Source: a virus. Taken from it: a stretch of 64,000 bases of DNA. Where the stretch lies: IMG/VR virus record IMGVR_UViG_3300037041_000399, positions 1 through 64,000 of that record; one strand, written 5' to 3'. Every line of letters begins with the position of its first letter. The first letter of the stretch is position 1. Below are positions 25,493 through 37,100 of this stretch, one piece after another. The position numbers were made by a program, and so were the translations under genes. The notes under the pieces are model-generated. The model saw only the letters and a program-made list of their open reading frames with translations, did not search any database and was not told the origin of the DNA.

Positions 25493-26050
25493 ATGGCGGC
25501 TAATCATATTAGTTCTATTAGTAGTGCAATGTATACAAACCTTTGCATTACAACAGCTACAAAATCAGCTTCAGCATTACCTACTGGTGACGGTGTAGCA
25601 ACACCTTTTGCCGTATATACTGCAGGCTCACCTGAGTTTACAGAAATTCGTAATATTAAAGAATTTCCTGCTATTGGTACACCAGCTAATATTGTCAAAG
25701 TGCCTGAATACGGTTCAGAAACTTCTTTCCAAATTCAAGGTCAAGCTGATGCTCCGCAAATGGAGATTACACTTAACTATGTACCTTCAGAATGGGCAGA
25801 AAATAAATTGCTTAATGGTGGCGGTATTAAAGTTGGCGATAAGAAAATCTATATGTTTAGGTTTGCTTTATTGTCTAAAGCAGCTAACAACACTCTTATC
25901 GATGGTTTTGGCGGTACTGCAAACTCTTGCTATTATTTCTTAGGCAAATTGGAAGCCTTAGAAGTAACTCCAAGCTTAACAGACGCAATGACTGCTAAAT
26001 TGACTATTTCTGTACAATCGTCAATCGTTGGCGCGTACTCAGTTGCTTAA
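25493..26050 (+). CDS. Major tail (tube) protein, copy 1
   Basis: The 185-residue beta-rich protein has KEFPAIGTPANIVKVPEYG, SFQIQGQADAPQMEITL and YYFLGKLEALEVTPSLTDA, in a tail tube layout. It should polymerise in hexameric rings around the tape measure. The next gene is a longer paralogue sharing all these segments. AAGGA precedes the ATG. Confidence 0.82.
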   Translation: MAANHISSISSAMYTNLCITTATKSASALPTGDGVATPFAVYTAGSPEFTEIRNIKEFPAIGTPANIVKVPEYGSETSFQIQGQADAPQMEITLNYVPSEWAENKLLNGGGIKVGDKKIYMFRFALLSKAANNTLIDGFGGTANSCYYFLGKLEALEVTPSLTDAMTAKLTISVQSSIVGAYSVA

Positions 26051-26062
26051 GGAGATCAACTA

Positions 26063-26854
26063 ATGGCACATATTAAATCTTTGGGTGCTGCACGTTATGC
26101 AGACCTTTCTGTATCTTTGTTAGCAACCGGTACTGCAGCTGAATATACCAATGCCAATGGTATTACATTTGCGCACATGGAAACTATCTTAGCTACGATT
26201 AAATCAATTTCTGGTAAAAGTGGATTATCTTCTGCAGCTGGCGACAATACAGCATTAGCTGCTGCAATGTCAGCAGTACCTGTTACTGGTAATGCGGTTG
26301 GCTTGTTTGCAAAAGAAGCAGTAGCTTCTGGAGACACCACTTTAAGTTTAGCTAATACTAAAAACTATATTAGAATTAAACATGTAAAAGAATTCCCTGC
26401 TATTGGTACACCTGCGAATATCGTTAAGGTGCCTAATTATGGTAGAAAAAGTTCTTTGCAAATTCAAGGTCAAGCCGATTCTCCTACAATGGAGTTAACA
26501 CTTAACTATGTACCTTCATTATGGGAAAGTAATACACTCAGCACTGAAGACGCTAGCGGATTACCTGTTACTTCTTTTGCCAAAATTGGTGATGGTCGTG
26601 TTTATCTATTCAGATTTACCTTATTAGATACTAAACCAGATGGCTATAATGCTATTAAAGGTACTATTACTAATGAAGATTCTATTGCTGATGATGGTAA
26701 CTTGACAACTTTAACTGCTGCAGAAAACACAAGCTATTATTTCTTGGGTAAACTTGAAGCTTTAGAAGTAACACCAAGCTTGACTGATGCAATTACAGCT
26801 AAACTAACAATTGCTGTACAATCAGATGTTTACGGTGCTTTCACTGTAGATTAA
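26063..26854 (+). CDS. Major tail (tube) protein, copy 2, larger paralogue
   Basis: The 263-residue protein carries the same core as copy 1, including IGTPANIVKVPNYGRKSS and YYFLGKLEALEVTPSLTDA, with an extra N-terminal part (about residues 1-95) and a short loop insertion. The tube may be built from two subunits, or one copy may form a special ring. GGAGA precedes the ATG. A 29-codon in-frame open stretch follows its stop. Confidence 0.82.
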   Translation: MAHIKSLGAARYADLSVSLLATGTAAEYTNANGITFAHMETILATIKSISGKSGLSSAAGDNTALAAAMSAVPVTGNAVGLFAKEAVASGDTTLSLANTKNYIRIKHVKEFPAIGTPANIVKVPNYGRKSSLQIQGQADSPTMELTLNYVPSLWESNTLSTEDASGLPVTSFAKIGDGRVYLFRFTLLDTKPDGYNAIKGTITNEDSIADDGNLTTLTAAENTSYYFLGKLEALEVTPSLTDAITAKLTIAVQSDVYGAFTVD

Positions 26855-26930
26855 TCTATATTTCCTATATGGAATGCTCAACGGCTGGAGCAATTAAAAC
26901 AAGAAGGCCGTCTTTATATTAAGGATGACT

Positions 26931-27146
26931 ATGGAATTCGATAAACCATTTAGCTTGGAATATGTAATTGGGATTACAGTCAAGCATATGCTGAAAAGCA
27001 TAGATATAAGTATTAATAAAACATTCGAAAGAACTAAAGATGAGTCTCTGTCTCCTGCAAAGAAAACAGAAGCTTTCGAAACTCTCTCAATTTTACATCA
27101 AATGCGAGCACAACTAGATGAGCGCAAAATCAATAAAGGTAAGTAA
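26931..27146 (+). CDS. Hypothetical small tail-region protein
   Basis: The start at 26931 has AAGGA five bases upstream, better than the in-frame ATG at 26925. The 71 residues are helical and charged (SINKTFERTKDESLSPAKKTEAFETL). It lies between the tail tube and chaperone genes. No recognised family. Confidence 0.55.
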   Translation: MEFDKPFSLEYVIGITVKHMLKSIDISINKTFERTKDESLSPAKKTEAFETLSILHQMRAQLDERKINKGK

Positions 27147-27147
27147 C

Positions 27148-27465
27148 ATGTCAGAAGCAAAAGGTATTAAAGCACTTGTTGGTCAACGTATGACTAAAAC
27201 AGTTAAGTTCTTAGGTGGAGATGTTAAGATCTCTAAGTTAACTGTTGCTGAAGTTTTAGAAATTCAAGCAAAAGCTAAAGACGCAGAAAAAGATGAAAAC
27301 GCAGGTTTAGAATTATTGAAAACTGTTATTCGTTCTGCTGTTGAAGGCGGTTCTGACTTAGATGATAGTGATTTTGATAATTTCCCAATGGATGAATTAT
27401 CACGTCTTTCTAATGAGATTATGAAGTATTCTGGATTAGGCCAAGAAGCGGGAAAGTCTGCTTAA
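27148..27465 (+). CDS. Tail assembly chaperone G
   Basis: This 105-residue protein has the place, size and -1 frameshift of lambda gpG. It should bind the tape measure protein and help tube assembly. I choose the ATG at 27148, which has AAAGG upstream; the ATG at 27118 lies inside the preceding gene. Its last codons contain the slippery heptamer at 27450-27456. Confidence 0.82.
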   Translation: MSEAKGIKALVGQRMTKTVKFLGGDVKISKLTVAEVLEIQAKAKDAEKDENAGLELLKTVIRSAVEGGSDLDDSDFDNFPMDELSRLSNEIMKYSGLGQEAGKSA

Positions 27466-27797
27466 ATCCTGAAGAGCTTTCAATCTTTGAATTAGCTTTT
27501 CATCTTAAAATGCCTATCTATAAAATGTATGAAGAGATGACTTATGAAGAACTACTAGGGTGGTTTAGTTATCTTGAACAAAGACCTATAGAATGGCGTG
27601 CGGATGACAGGGCAGCTAAGCTTATACAAGTACAGGGTGTCAAGGAAAAACCTTGGCAACTGTTTACTTCATTAGATGCTATTTACAATCCAAAATCTAA
27701 TAGCAATAAAGAGGAAGGCGAATTTGATGCGAATAACTTTAAACGCTCTGGATTCTTCCAACAGCTAATGAAAGCTTCAGGGGGAGAGGTATTAAAA
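27148..27797 (+). CDS. Frameshifted tail assembly chaperone GT
   Basis: A -1 slip at GGGAAAG (27450-27456) joins the first 103 codons of G to the overlapping frame that runs to the stop at 27798-27800. The added part reads LNPEELSIFELAFHLKMPIY, then MYEEMTYEELLGWFSYLEQR, the usual T-domain pattern. The fusion is about 217 residues. In lambda, gpG and gpGT are both needed at a set ratio for tail assembly. Confidence 0.85.
27450..27456 (+). promoter_or_regulatory. -1 ribosomal frameshift site
   Basis: G GGA AAG in the zero frame is the exact slippery heptamer used between lambda genes G and T. The stop of G (TAA 27463-27465) is 7 bases downstream, and the -1 frame is open through 27797. Confidence 0.88.
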
Positions 27798-28093
27798 TGA
27801 GTATTAAAGTTACTTTAAATCTAAATGAAATTTTACAGGCAAAAACACAAGCTGCTATAAATGATACTGTAGATACTTTAGTAGAAGCATTAAAAGCTGC
27901 CACTCCTGTAGACACTGGTCGCGCTAGAGATGGTTGGCAAAACGTAGATGGAAAAATAATTAATGATGTTGAATATATCAGTGAATTGAATGCAGGCAGC
28001 AGTAAACAAGCTCCTGCATACTTCATTGAACGGACATTATTAGAACATAGTCAAGTAGACTCTAATGGTGTTATTGTTACACCTACAAACTAA
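27797..28093 (+). CDS. Minor tail/head-tail joining protein, HK97 gp10-like
   Basis: The 98-residue protein includes ALKAATPVDTGRARDGWQN, the TPVDTGxxR signature of HK97 gp10-like head-tail joining proteins. The end (YFIERTLLEHSQVD) also fits. It overlaps the chaperone stop (ATGA) and is followed by a terminator. Its unusual place after the chaperones rather than in the connector block is worth noting. Confidence 0.72.
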   Translation: MSIKVTLNLNEILQAKTQAAINDTVDTLVEALKAATPVDTGRARDGWQNVDGKIINDVEYISELNAGSSKQAPAYFIERTLLEHSQVDSNGVIVTPTN

Positions 28094-28097
28094 TAAC

Positions 28098-28139
28098 ACC
28101 CCTTTATTATTACCTTATGGTATTAGTGGAGGGGTTTTT
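28098..28139 (+). terminator. Rho-independent terminator before the tape measure gene
   Basis: ACCCCT at 28098-28103 pairs with AGGGGT at 28130-28135, with partial inner pairing (ACC/GGT around TTAT) and a five-T run at 28135-28139. It probably lowers read-through into the tape measure gene, which is needed in few copies. Confidence 0.7.
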
Positions 28140-28153
28140 AATGGAGAAACAGG

Positions 28154-31100
28154 ATGTCAGGTATAGTCATCGAAGTCGAAGCAAAGGTATCCCAAGCAGA
28201 GACTTCATTAGAACGATTAAACGATGTAGTACGAAATATCACAGCAAGCCTTAAAGCTGTTGATAAAGGATTGGAAAATCTATCACTTAAGAAAGAAGTT
28301 CCATTAGACAAAACAGAGAAAGCTTTAAATAATTTATCACCTAAAATCGATAAGTTGCAAAGCAGCACTGATAAGTTATTTAAAGGTTCTTCTAATGTAG
28401 ATAATCGATATTCAAAGGAATTTGTTAATATTGGTGTATCTGCAGAAATGGCAGGTAAGCGAGTAGAAAAGGCTTTTAATGATATTACATTAAAACCTAA
28501 CGATGCTGCATTAAAAAGTTTTTCATTTGAAATTGATAGAACATCTAGAAAGATATCTAAACAAATGTCAGAAGGTATTTCTAAAAAAGATCTTAGAGAT
28601 ACTGAAAGTAGTCTATTAAACATAAATAAAAGTATTACAGGTATTTCAGGTAATATTACAAGTGCCGTTGGTTCTATTGGTACTGCAATTGCCGCTTTTG
28701 GCTCTATTGCTACCATTGGAATGTTTGTAAAATCACTATCAGATATTACGTCATCTTTTACTGAAATAGAATCTAAGATTGCAATGGTAACAGGGCGTAC
28801 TGTTGCATTCTCAGAAGCACAACAAGCACTGTTAAAAGTTGCTGCAGAGACACGTACTACCTATGGAGCTACTGCAGATGCCTTCTCAGGTGTTGGGCGT
28901 GCTATGAAAGACGTTGGGGCAACTAGTGAGCAACTGTTCAGAGTTACTAAGGTATTGCAGCAATCGCAGGCGTTGTCTGGCGGCTCGTCAGAGGGCTTTA
29001 AAGCGGCAATGATGCAGTTGAATCAAGGCCTTTCTTCTGGCGCACTACGGGGCGAAGAACTCAATTCTGTGCTAGAACAGGCACCTGCTATTGCAGACGC
29101 ACTTGCGCGGTCTTTACACGTTTCTGTAGGCGCATTAAAAGGAATTGCTGAACAAGGTAAACTAACAACTTCAGTAGTTTTCAGTTCATTGCTAAAGCAA
29201 GCCGATTATATTAATGATAAATTCAAAGCTATTAACCCAACGCTAGGCAATGCAATGGAAGCTGGCTTTGAAGGTGCTAAACGATTTGCCTTTGAATTAG
29301 ACAAAGGATTAGGTCTCTCTCAAGATCTTGCAAAAGCTGTTTCTAAACTAACATCCGGGTTAGGCACAAAAACCAGTGGCATTAGAGTCTTTGCAGCTGA
29401 CTTTGATGTACAATTAAAAGAAGCAATTATACGTGTTAAATCGTATATGCAGCCTTTGACACAAGTCGTTACAGCACTGGGGCAAGAATTTTATAGAGTA
29501 TTTTCTTCTTGGAAAATTCCAGAAGGTTCCCAAAAGCCTCTAGATGATCTGATACGTAAGTTTACAATATTTAAATTTGTACTTACGCATACAGACCCTG
29601 GAACAGATACTAAGATTTTATTTAGAAAAGTAGAAACTGCAATTGTAGACAGTGTAAAAACTATCAGTGATTTATTAGATAAGGGGATAAAACTTAGCGA
29701 TAAGTTTATTATGCCTATTATTGATAAGATTAAAGATTTGTATCCTAAAGCCAGAAAAGCGTTATTAACAACCCTAGATGGTCTCAGAAGTGTCATAAAA
29801 GAATCAATGTCAGTACTTGCTGACGGCTTTGAAATTGGTGCTGAATTTGTTAAACCTATTATTAGAGAGTTGACTAAGCTGCCAGATCAGCTAATACTAA
29901 TTTTTAATAAAGTAGCCAAGGCTTTAGGTAGTGCTGCTTCTGCTACCAGTTCGCTTGCTGATGGCGTTGCAGATTTATTAGATTCTGTTACCCTTAAAGT
30001 AGGTGATTTAGACGGTATTTACGAGTACTTAAATAGCTTTAAAGATAAAGTAATTACTATCTTCTTTAAAATATGGGATGCAGTTATTGGCCACTCATGG
30101 TGGACTGATACAATTGATAGTATTATAGATACTTCCAAGTCTCTTTGGGAAAAAGCTTCTCCTGGCCTTATACGCTTTAGAGATAGTATAATTGCGTTAT
30201 TTAAAACTATTGCTAGTACGGTTACTACAGCATTTAATGATGCTATGGTTAAGCTTAATATAGAACCTAAATCAGTCTCATTTAAAATACCAATAAGTAT
30301 AGATGATGCTAAGGTACAATTTGAAGGCGTGTATGACAGCTTTGTAAAAACGTTTGATAAATTTAAAGATGATTTCCCTTTACTATTCAAAGCAATAGCA
30401 GCAGGCGTTGGTGCGATTCTTGTAGGAATGTTCTTACCTTCTGGCAATTTTGTATTATTGCTTGAAGCAGCTTTAATTTCAGCTTCGATTCAAAGTGCTA
30501 CAATGTTTGCAGAAACAATTGGCAGAGACTTAGGGGACGCAAGCCTTTTAGCTGGTTTAGGTAATAACTTAGGTGCTGCAGCTGGAAAGCTCTTTGCATC
30601 ATTCCTTGCTAATATGCCACTACTTGTTAGCGCATTCCTTGGCTTTATTAGTGAATTTACAAAAGAATTCTTAAAGCAATTACCTATCATTGGAGTGGCA
30701 TTTAAAGCTCTCTTCGGAATAGCTGGTGCCTTTGGCATGGCAGGGCCTTTAGGTCTTGTAGGTGCTATATTCTTCGGCAGAGGTATATTAGGCATAATGG
30801 CAACATTTGGCTTTTATACTGAAGCGATAACGGGCTTCATGGCAAAAATGGCAATTCTTGGTAACTTCTTTGGAGGCGGTGGCGGGTTAATCTCTAGGTT
30901 ATTATTTGGAGCAGGTAGAGCTTGGCATTTTCTTCCTATATTAGGATTAATAGCATCTCTATCAGGTGCTTTTGATGCATTGTATAATGATTCTAGTCTG
31001 AGTGCTTTAATCATTAATGGCGGTTTAATCTATTTTGCAATCTTTGGTAAAGGCGGTTTAGCTGGATTTGCTAAAATAGGTATGTTAGTTCGTGCTAATA

Positions 31101-34100
31101 TTGTAGGCATACTATCAGAGTTTACTGCAACAGCAGGATTAGCATCTAGTATTGCAGCTGGCGGTGCCTTTGGTCCAATGTTAATGGCTGGTATTCGTAA
31201 TTTCAGAAACTTCTTTAGAGGTGTTTCTGCGATGTCTGCAATGTTTTTCTCTTCTTCATTGAGCAGTTGGGCACAATACTTTACCAGATGGATAGCAGTT
31301 ACAGGCTTTTCTGGCAATATACTTAGATTCTTTAGAACCTTTTATTTAAATATCTTTGGTCCAATTACTGCAGCCTCATATTCCTTTGCACCGTTAGCAC
31401 AATCTTTTGTAGCTGCAATTAGTGCTATGAAAGCAGCTGCTGTAAGCTTTATAATGACTGCAAGAACTGCAGGTATTGCGATGGGCGGCTGGCTTGCTGC
31501 ACTGACAAGAATGTTATTAGGTGGACCAGGGATTTTAATACTTGTTGGATTAATTGCTTCTTTATTTAGCAAATCAGCTGATGCTGCTGAATCCTTTAGA
31601 GAAGAAAGTAACAAAGGTTTCTTTGAAAACTTAACTGATAATATTGCTAATCTTGATATTATAGGCTATTTTAGAGGACTGAAAGATAAGCTTGATGCAA
31701 TTGATTTTGGAGGGATGCTTGGTGTAAACTTTAAAGTCTCTATATATGCTGCTCTAACAGCAGTCACTGCGGCTTTAATGCTGTTTAGTACAAATGTACG
31801 TAAAACACTTATGCTCTTGGCTGGCGACTTGTTAGTATTTTCAGGTAAAGCTTTATTCAGCATTGCAGCATTATTTAGTCCTGTAGAAGTTTTAGCAGCT
31901 GGCGCACTATTGCTCAAAGCAGGCTGGTGGGCTGGTGTAAACCTCAATAGAGGTTTAACAATGGGCTTTGCGCTTAAAGATACTATTATCTCAATTATTA
32001 TGAGACTTCAGGCAACAGCAGCTTTAGCTGGTGCAATGAGAACCTTGGGCATAACAATGGCTGTCGGATTGTTAGGAGCGTTTTCTGCAGAGGCTATTGG
32101 ATTTGCAGACTTCTCAGCAATGTCTGTGTTAGGCTTTACTGCAATTGCCGCATTTATTTATCCTATTTTAAACGGTTTAACGGTGATTCCTGCTGCTATT
32201 ACTGCAGCATTTACTGGCGGTACGATTATGCAAGCTATTGGTGTATTATCGGCTAGAATATTATTGATGTTTGCACCATTAGGCTTAGCTGCTGCAGGTG
32301 CCTTTGCAGGCGCATGGGCAGGTGGCCAGTTTGGTGATGACATGGCTATGATAGGTGGACTTGCTGGCGCTTTGTTAGCCTTTAAGTTTACTGAATCAAT
32401 TATGACAGGTATCACTGAGTTCTTGGCTGTTGGTGCAAGACTCATGACATTAGGTTGGGTAGGTTTAGCCTTAACAGCTGCTGGACTTATTTATGCATGG
32501 TTATTTGGTAGTGACAGTACTTCATTATCACAAGATTTAGATAGTATAATTGAAAAGACTCGTACGCTGTTTGGTATGAAACCTAATCCTGTTGATTTTA
32601 GAACTGGATTGCGTTTAGATGATTTACAAGCAGCTGCAACAATGGGTATTAAGATTGATTATAAAATTGATCCTATTAGTGCTGCATTAGCTTCTGACTC
32701 CTCCAAAGAAGCTGTAACAAAAGCCACAGAAGATTTAGCACAGGCTATTAGAGATGCAAAAGCAGATTGGGATATTTCAGGTTTAACTCAGGATCAAAGA
32801 GATCTATTACAGAAGAAAGTAAAAGCTACTGCAGCTCGTGTTGATGCCGCTTCTGCTTCTACGCCTTTTGTATTTAAAGACTTTGGAAAGAACTTGACCC
32901 AAGCTCAAAGATATCGTCCAGATACTCTTTGGGGGCAATTGCAAAGACAAGGTGCACAAGCAGCTTTAGATGCTGAGTTTGAAGTTAAATTAAAGCAATT
33001 GTCTATAGCAAGTAGAATGCCATGGAACCAGACATCAGCTGCTAGATTAGATCTTAAAAGCCAAAGAGATGCAGTTTCTCTTTCTAAAGATACTACTTAC
33101 AATGCTAACTATTCTCCATTAGATGCTGAAACAGCTAAGTTAGCGCAACTTACAAAAGGCTTTGATAATCTTGGCCCTGTTGGTCCTAAGATGATGGCGC
33201 ATCTCAAAGATACTGGTAGAGAGATTATAGCTCTAACTAAGCAAATAAATGAGAATAAGTATTGGTTCTGGGAGCACCCTAACGGTAAGATATGGGAAAA
33301 TGCTGCTCCAGATCCTAAGCTAATTGCACAAATGAAAATGCTTCGTGCAGAGTATAAATCAACTGCAGAAGATATTGTGCGTTATAGTACTCTCATGAAA
33401 GCTGCTCAATCTTTTGCAGGCAGAATAAGTTCTATTGCTAGCAAGTTTGATATGAAAGGTGTTGAAAGTAAATTAGACACTAATAAAATATTTGCTAATA
33501 GTGACACTGCTGTTAATCGAATGGAAAAGCTTGGTGAAGCTGCTGAAAGACTTTCTAAAAGCCTTGAGGGTGTATTTGATGTAAAAGCTAAGAATGATAT
33601 TATTCTTAATATTGAAGAAGTTGTTAAGCAGAAAGAAAGACTTAAAGAAGATTCTGTACAGTCTTACAAGTATGCATCTCCTGTAATACCTAAGATGGCA
33701 GAAGAATTAGGATTAGGTGCAGGCAAAGCAGCTGCAGGATTACCTGAAAATATATCAGGCCCTGTATTAGCACGTATGACTGAATTAAAAAGACAACGTG
33801 AAGACTTTTTAAATAAGCCAGTTAGACCTGTAAATCCTGATTTAGTGCCTCAAGACTTTGTAAAAGAAACTGCGCAAAATAAGCATGAAACAATGGTATA
33901 CCAAGGTGATATGCGCCTTTGGCAGACCCGTAAAAAGAACCAAGAAACTGTTATTAAAACACTTGAAGAAGAGTTTGCAAATAATAAACTAGGTTCTACG
34001 CAAGCTGCATTAATTCAGGCTAAAAGAGAAGCCACTAAGATCCAGATGGAGGAGCCTGTTAAGCCAGCATTAGCAATGCTAGATGCTAAAGCACAACAAG

Positions 34101-37100
34101 CTAAAATGGAAAAGCTTCGTATTGAATACAAACAGAAATTAGAAATCTATAAGAATGATAATTTTGAGTATTTTGATAAGTACATGAAGAATCTTGTTGA
34201 GTCTTTTGATCTTGGTGACGAGTTACGTAAAGAGCTTTGGAGCAATGTCAAAACAAAACCAGGACAAATGGCGGATGTTGCTAATAAGCTTAATATTGAT
34301 ATTGGCGATTTGTATAGTACATTTGGTGCTGATGTAGCTGCAGGCTTACTACAACAAGCTGATGATGTTGCTGCTGCTATTGATCGTGCTATGGCTACTC
34401 AACAGTACGATAAACTACCAGCCTTAAAGCAACGTAAGGCCGCATTGACAACTAGAATGGCAACCCCTGAGTTTAAATCTCGTGGTGCTATGGCAGAATC
34501 AATGGGACTTGATCAGAGTTTAATCCCTGGTATTAGCACAGACGTTTTAGATTCGTTAGAAGCTGGTTACAAAAAGATTAAAGAAATTGATACGTATCTT
34601 GAGATGAACAAGAATACTATTAGCGATGCCACTTATCAAGCTAAGATACAAGAGAAGTTAAATGAACAACTCTCAGGAAAGAAAGCTGCGTTAGATGCTA
34701 GCTTTGGAAGACCTTCTTTTGAACTTCAAGCACGTATAGGAACTAATCTTACGGGTGCTCAGTTATCATTAATCTCACAAACAGATGTAGATAACTTAAA
34801 AGCTGCTGAATTAAACTTAGCTAAAATTAAATTAGACTTAGATGGTTCAAATGCTAATGCAGATACTTTGACAGACTATTTCAAAGCACTAGCAGATGAA
34901 GCTGAAGCTCGTTATCAAGCATCTCGTAATGCTGCATCCAAAACAGGTGCAGGAATGATGCAATCACTAGCTGATGTTAATTTTAGTGGTGCTAGTAAAC
35001 TTAACTTGTTACCTCCTGCAATTGTACAAAATGTAATTAAGCTTAGTAACTATATTAAAGATCTTAGACATAATCTAGAACAACCAACCTCTCCTGAAGC
35101 TTTTATTGCAATTAATAAAGAAATTGCTAAAACAGAAGAGGCGTTAAGTTCTATCAGAGATCAGTATACTAGTCTCCAAGACAAAATTAGTTCTGTCAAT
35201 GAAGTGTTTGGCGTTAGCTTTAGTAATATTGATTTTGTATCGTTAGGCTCTTCTTTGACTAGCACTTTGATAACTGTTGCTCAAAGTCTTAAAACAGAAC
35301 TTGCAAAAGAAATGGAGAAAGGTTTCTTAAGCGTAAGAGCTGAGAGTATTATTAAGGTATTAGATAGCTTAACTACAACTGGTACTTACTTAAAATTCTT
35401 TGCTGACTTTAAGAAAAATGCTAGAGAAAGTTTAACAGATGGAATGAAATCTGCTTTTGATAAGATTAAATCAATTGCACCTAACTTTGGCTTTAGTCAA
35501 AATCAATTCCAAATGATGGATAAAGGTTCTCGTGACCAATATTCCAAACAAGCTTCTGACATAACTGCATTAACAGCTATTCAAGGGCTAAATGGTTTAA
35601 CACAGAATCAAACAGATATCATCAATCAAAAACAACCTGTTGATGAAATGATGAAGCAACTGATTGATTCGTTTGATACTAATCAGTTAAAACAGTATGA
35701 AAAGCTAACTTCATCTCCTGTAGATCTTCAATTAAAAGCTGCTGATATACAATTAGAAGCTGCTAAAATGAACCTGGAGGCGGTTAAAGGCAAGGCACCT
35801 GAAGTAACAACACCTTTCAAAGAAGCTTCTAAGCAAACTACAGAAAGAGCTTTAGCCACAGGCCCACGAAGTGGTGTAACTTCATTAGCTGAAATGGCTA
35901 AGGATATTCCTTGGTCAGCTAATGCGCCTAAGCCTAAATTTAGACCTGATGTAGAACGGTGGGATTCATTAATACAAGACGCAGTGAAAGAATTTCCACG
36001 TGTAACAGTAGAAATGGTTAAGGCCGTTGTTGAACATGAATCTCGTGGATTAAATATTAAGTCAGGCATTACTCCAAAACCAGGTTATAAAGAAACCTCA
36101 TTTGGATTAGGTCAGTTTAATGATGCTACTGCTAAAACATTTGGAGTTGATAAGACAGATCCTGCGTCTACAATAAGAGGTATTGCACAATATTTATCTC
36201 TAAATATGAAAACGTTTGGAAATACTCGTGATGCCTTTAGAGCATATGCCGTTGGGCCGACAGGTGCCAAACAAGGTTTAGGTCAAGATAAAGCTGATGA
36301 GTTTATGACTACATTAGCAACTGGACGTGCGCCTAAATCTGCACCTGTAACTACTTCTCCTGAGCTTATAAAGCCTACTGCTGAATCTGTTGCTAAATCT
36401 ATTGAAGTCGCTGTTTCAAAACAAGGGGAGCTTAGCAGAGCTTTCAATGTAGACCTCATGGCTAGGATTAAAGAAATAGGTAAACAGAAACCGTTTGAAG
36501 CATATCAATTGGATAAACTTCAAAATCAGATTAACCCAAATGTTAGTACTCCAGCAGAATTATTATCTACTCATGGAGCTAAACTTGGCACTGATATTGT
36601 CGGTCAGATGAATGAAACTCAGATATCTTTGGCTACATCTCTTAACGAAAAATTGATGCAAGTTCAGCAACAATTTAATGCAAATCCAAGTACAGCTTTG
36701 CAACAAAGTATTACTACATACTCAGAAATGTTAAAAGCATTTACTGAAGGTGTTACAGCGGATGCTGAAGAGCTTGGTATAGCTAAGATGGTTGCATTCT
36801 CTTCTGCCAATTCTACCAACATCAGTAAATTCTTAAGTAGATTTAGCGGTATCAGTGAAGAACTTGTCATGACAATGAATGAAGCTGATAAAGCTTTAGC
36901 AAAGAATATGACAATTATTCGTGAGGATCTAAAAGATAAGCTAGCAGCTGACGCTAAAGCTGGTAAATCAACTACTGCTACTGCACTTAAAATATTAGAT
37001 TTAAGCGATAATATTTCAGACCTAGGTAATAAGGCAATGGATGCAGCTAAAGAAATTAAAACAGCTGGTGAGTCTTTTGCTTCTGGATTTACATCTTCCT

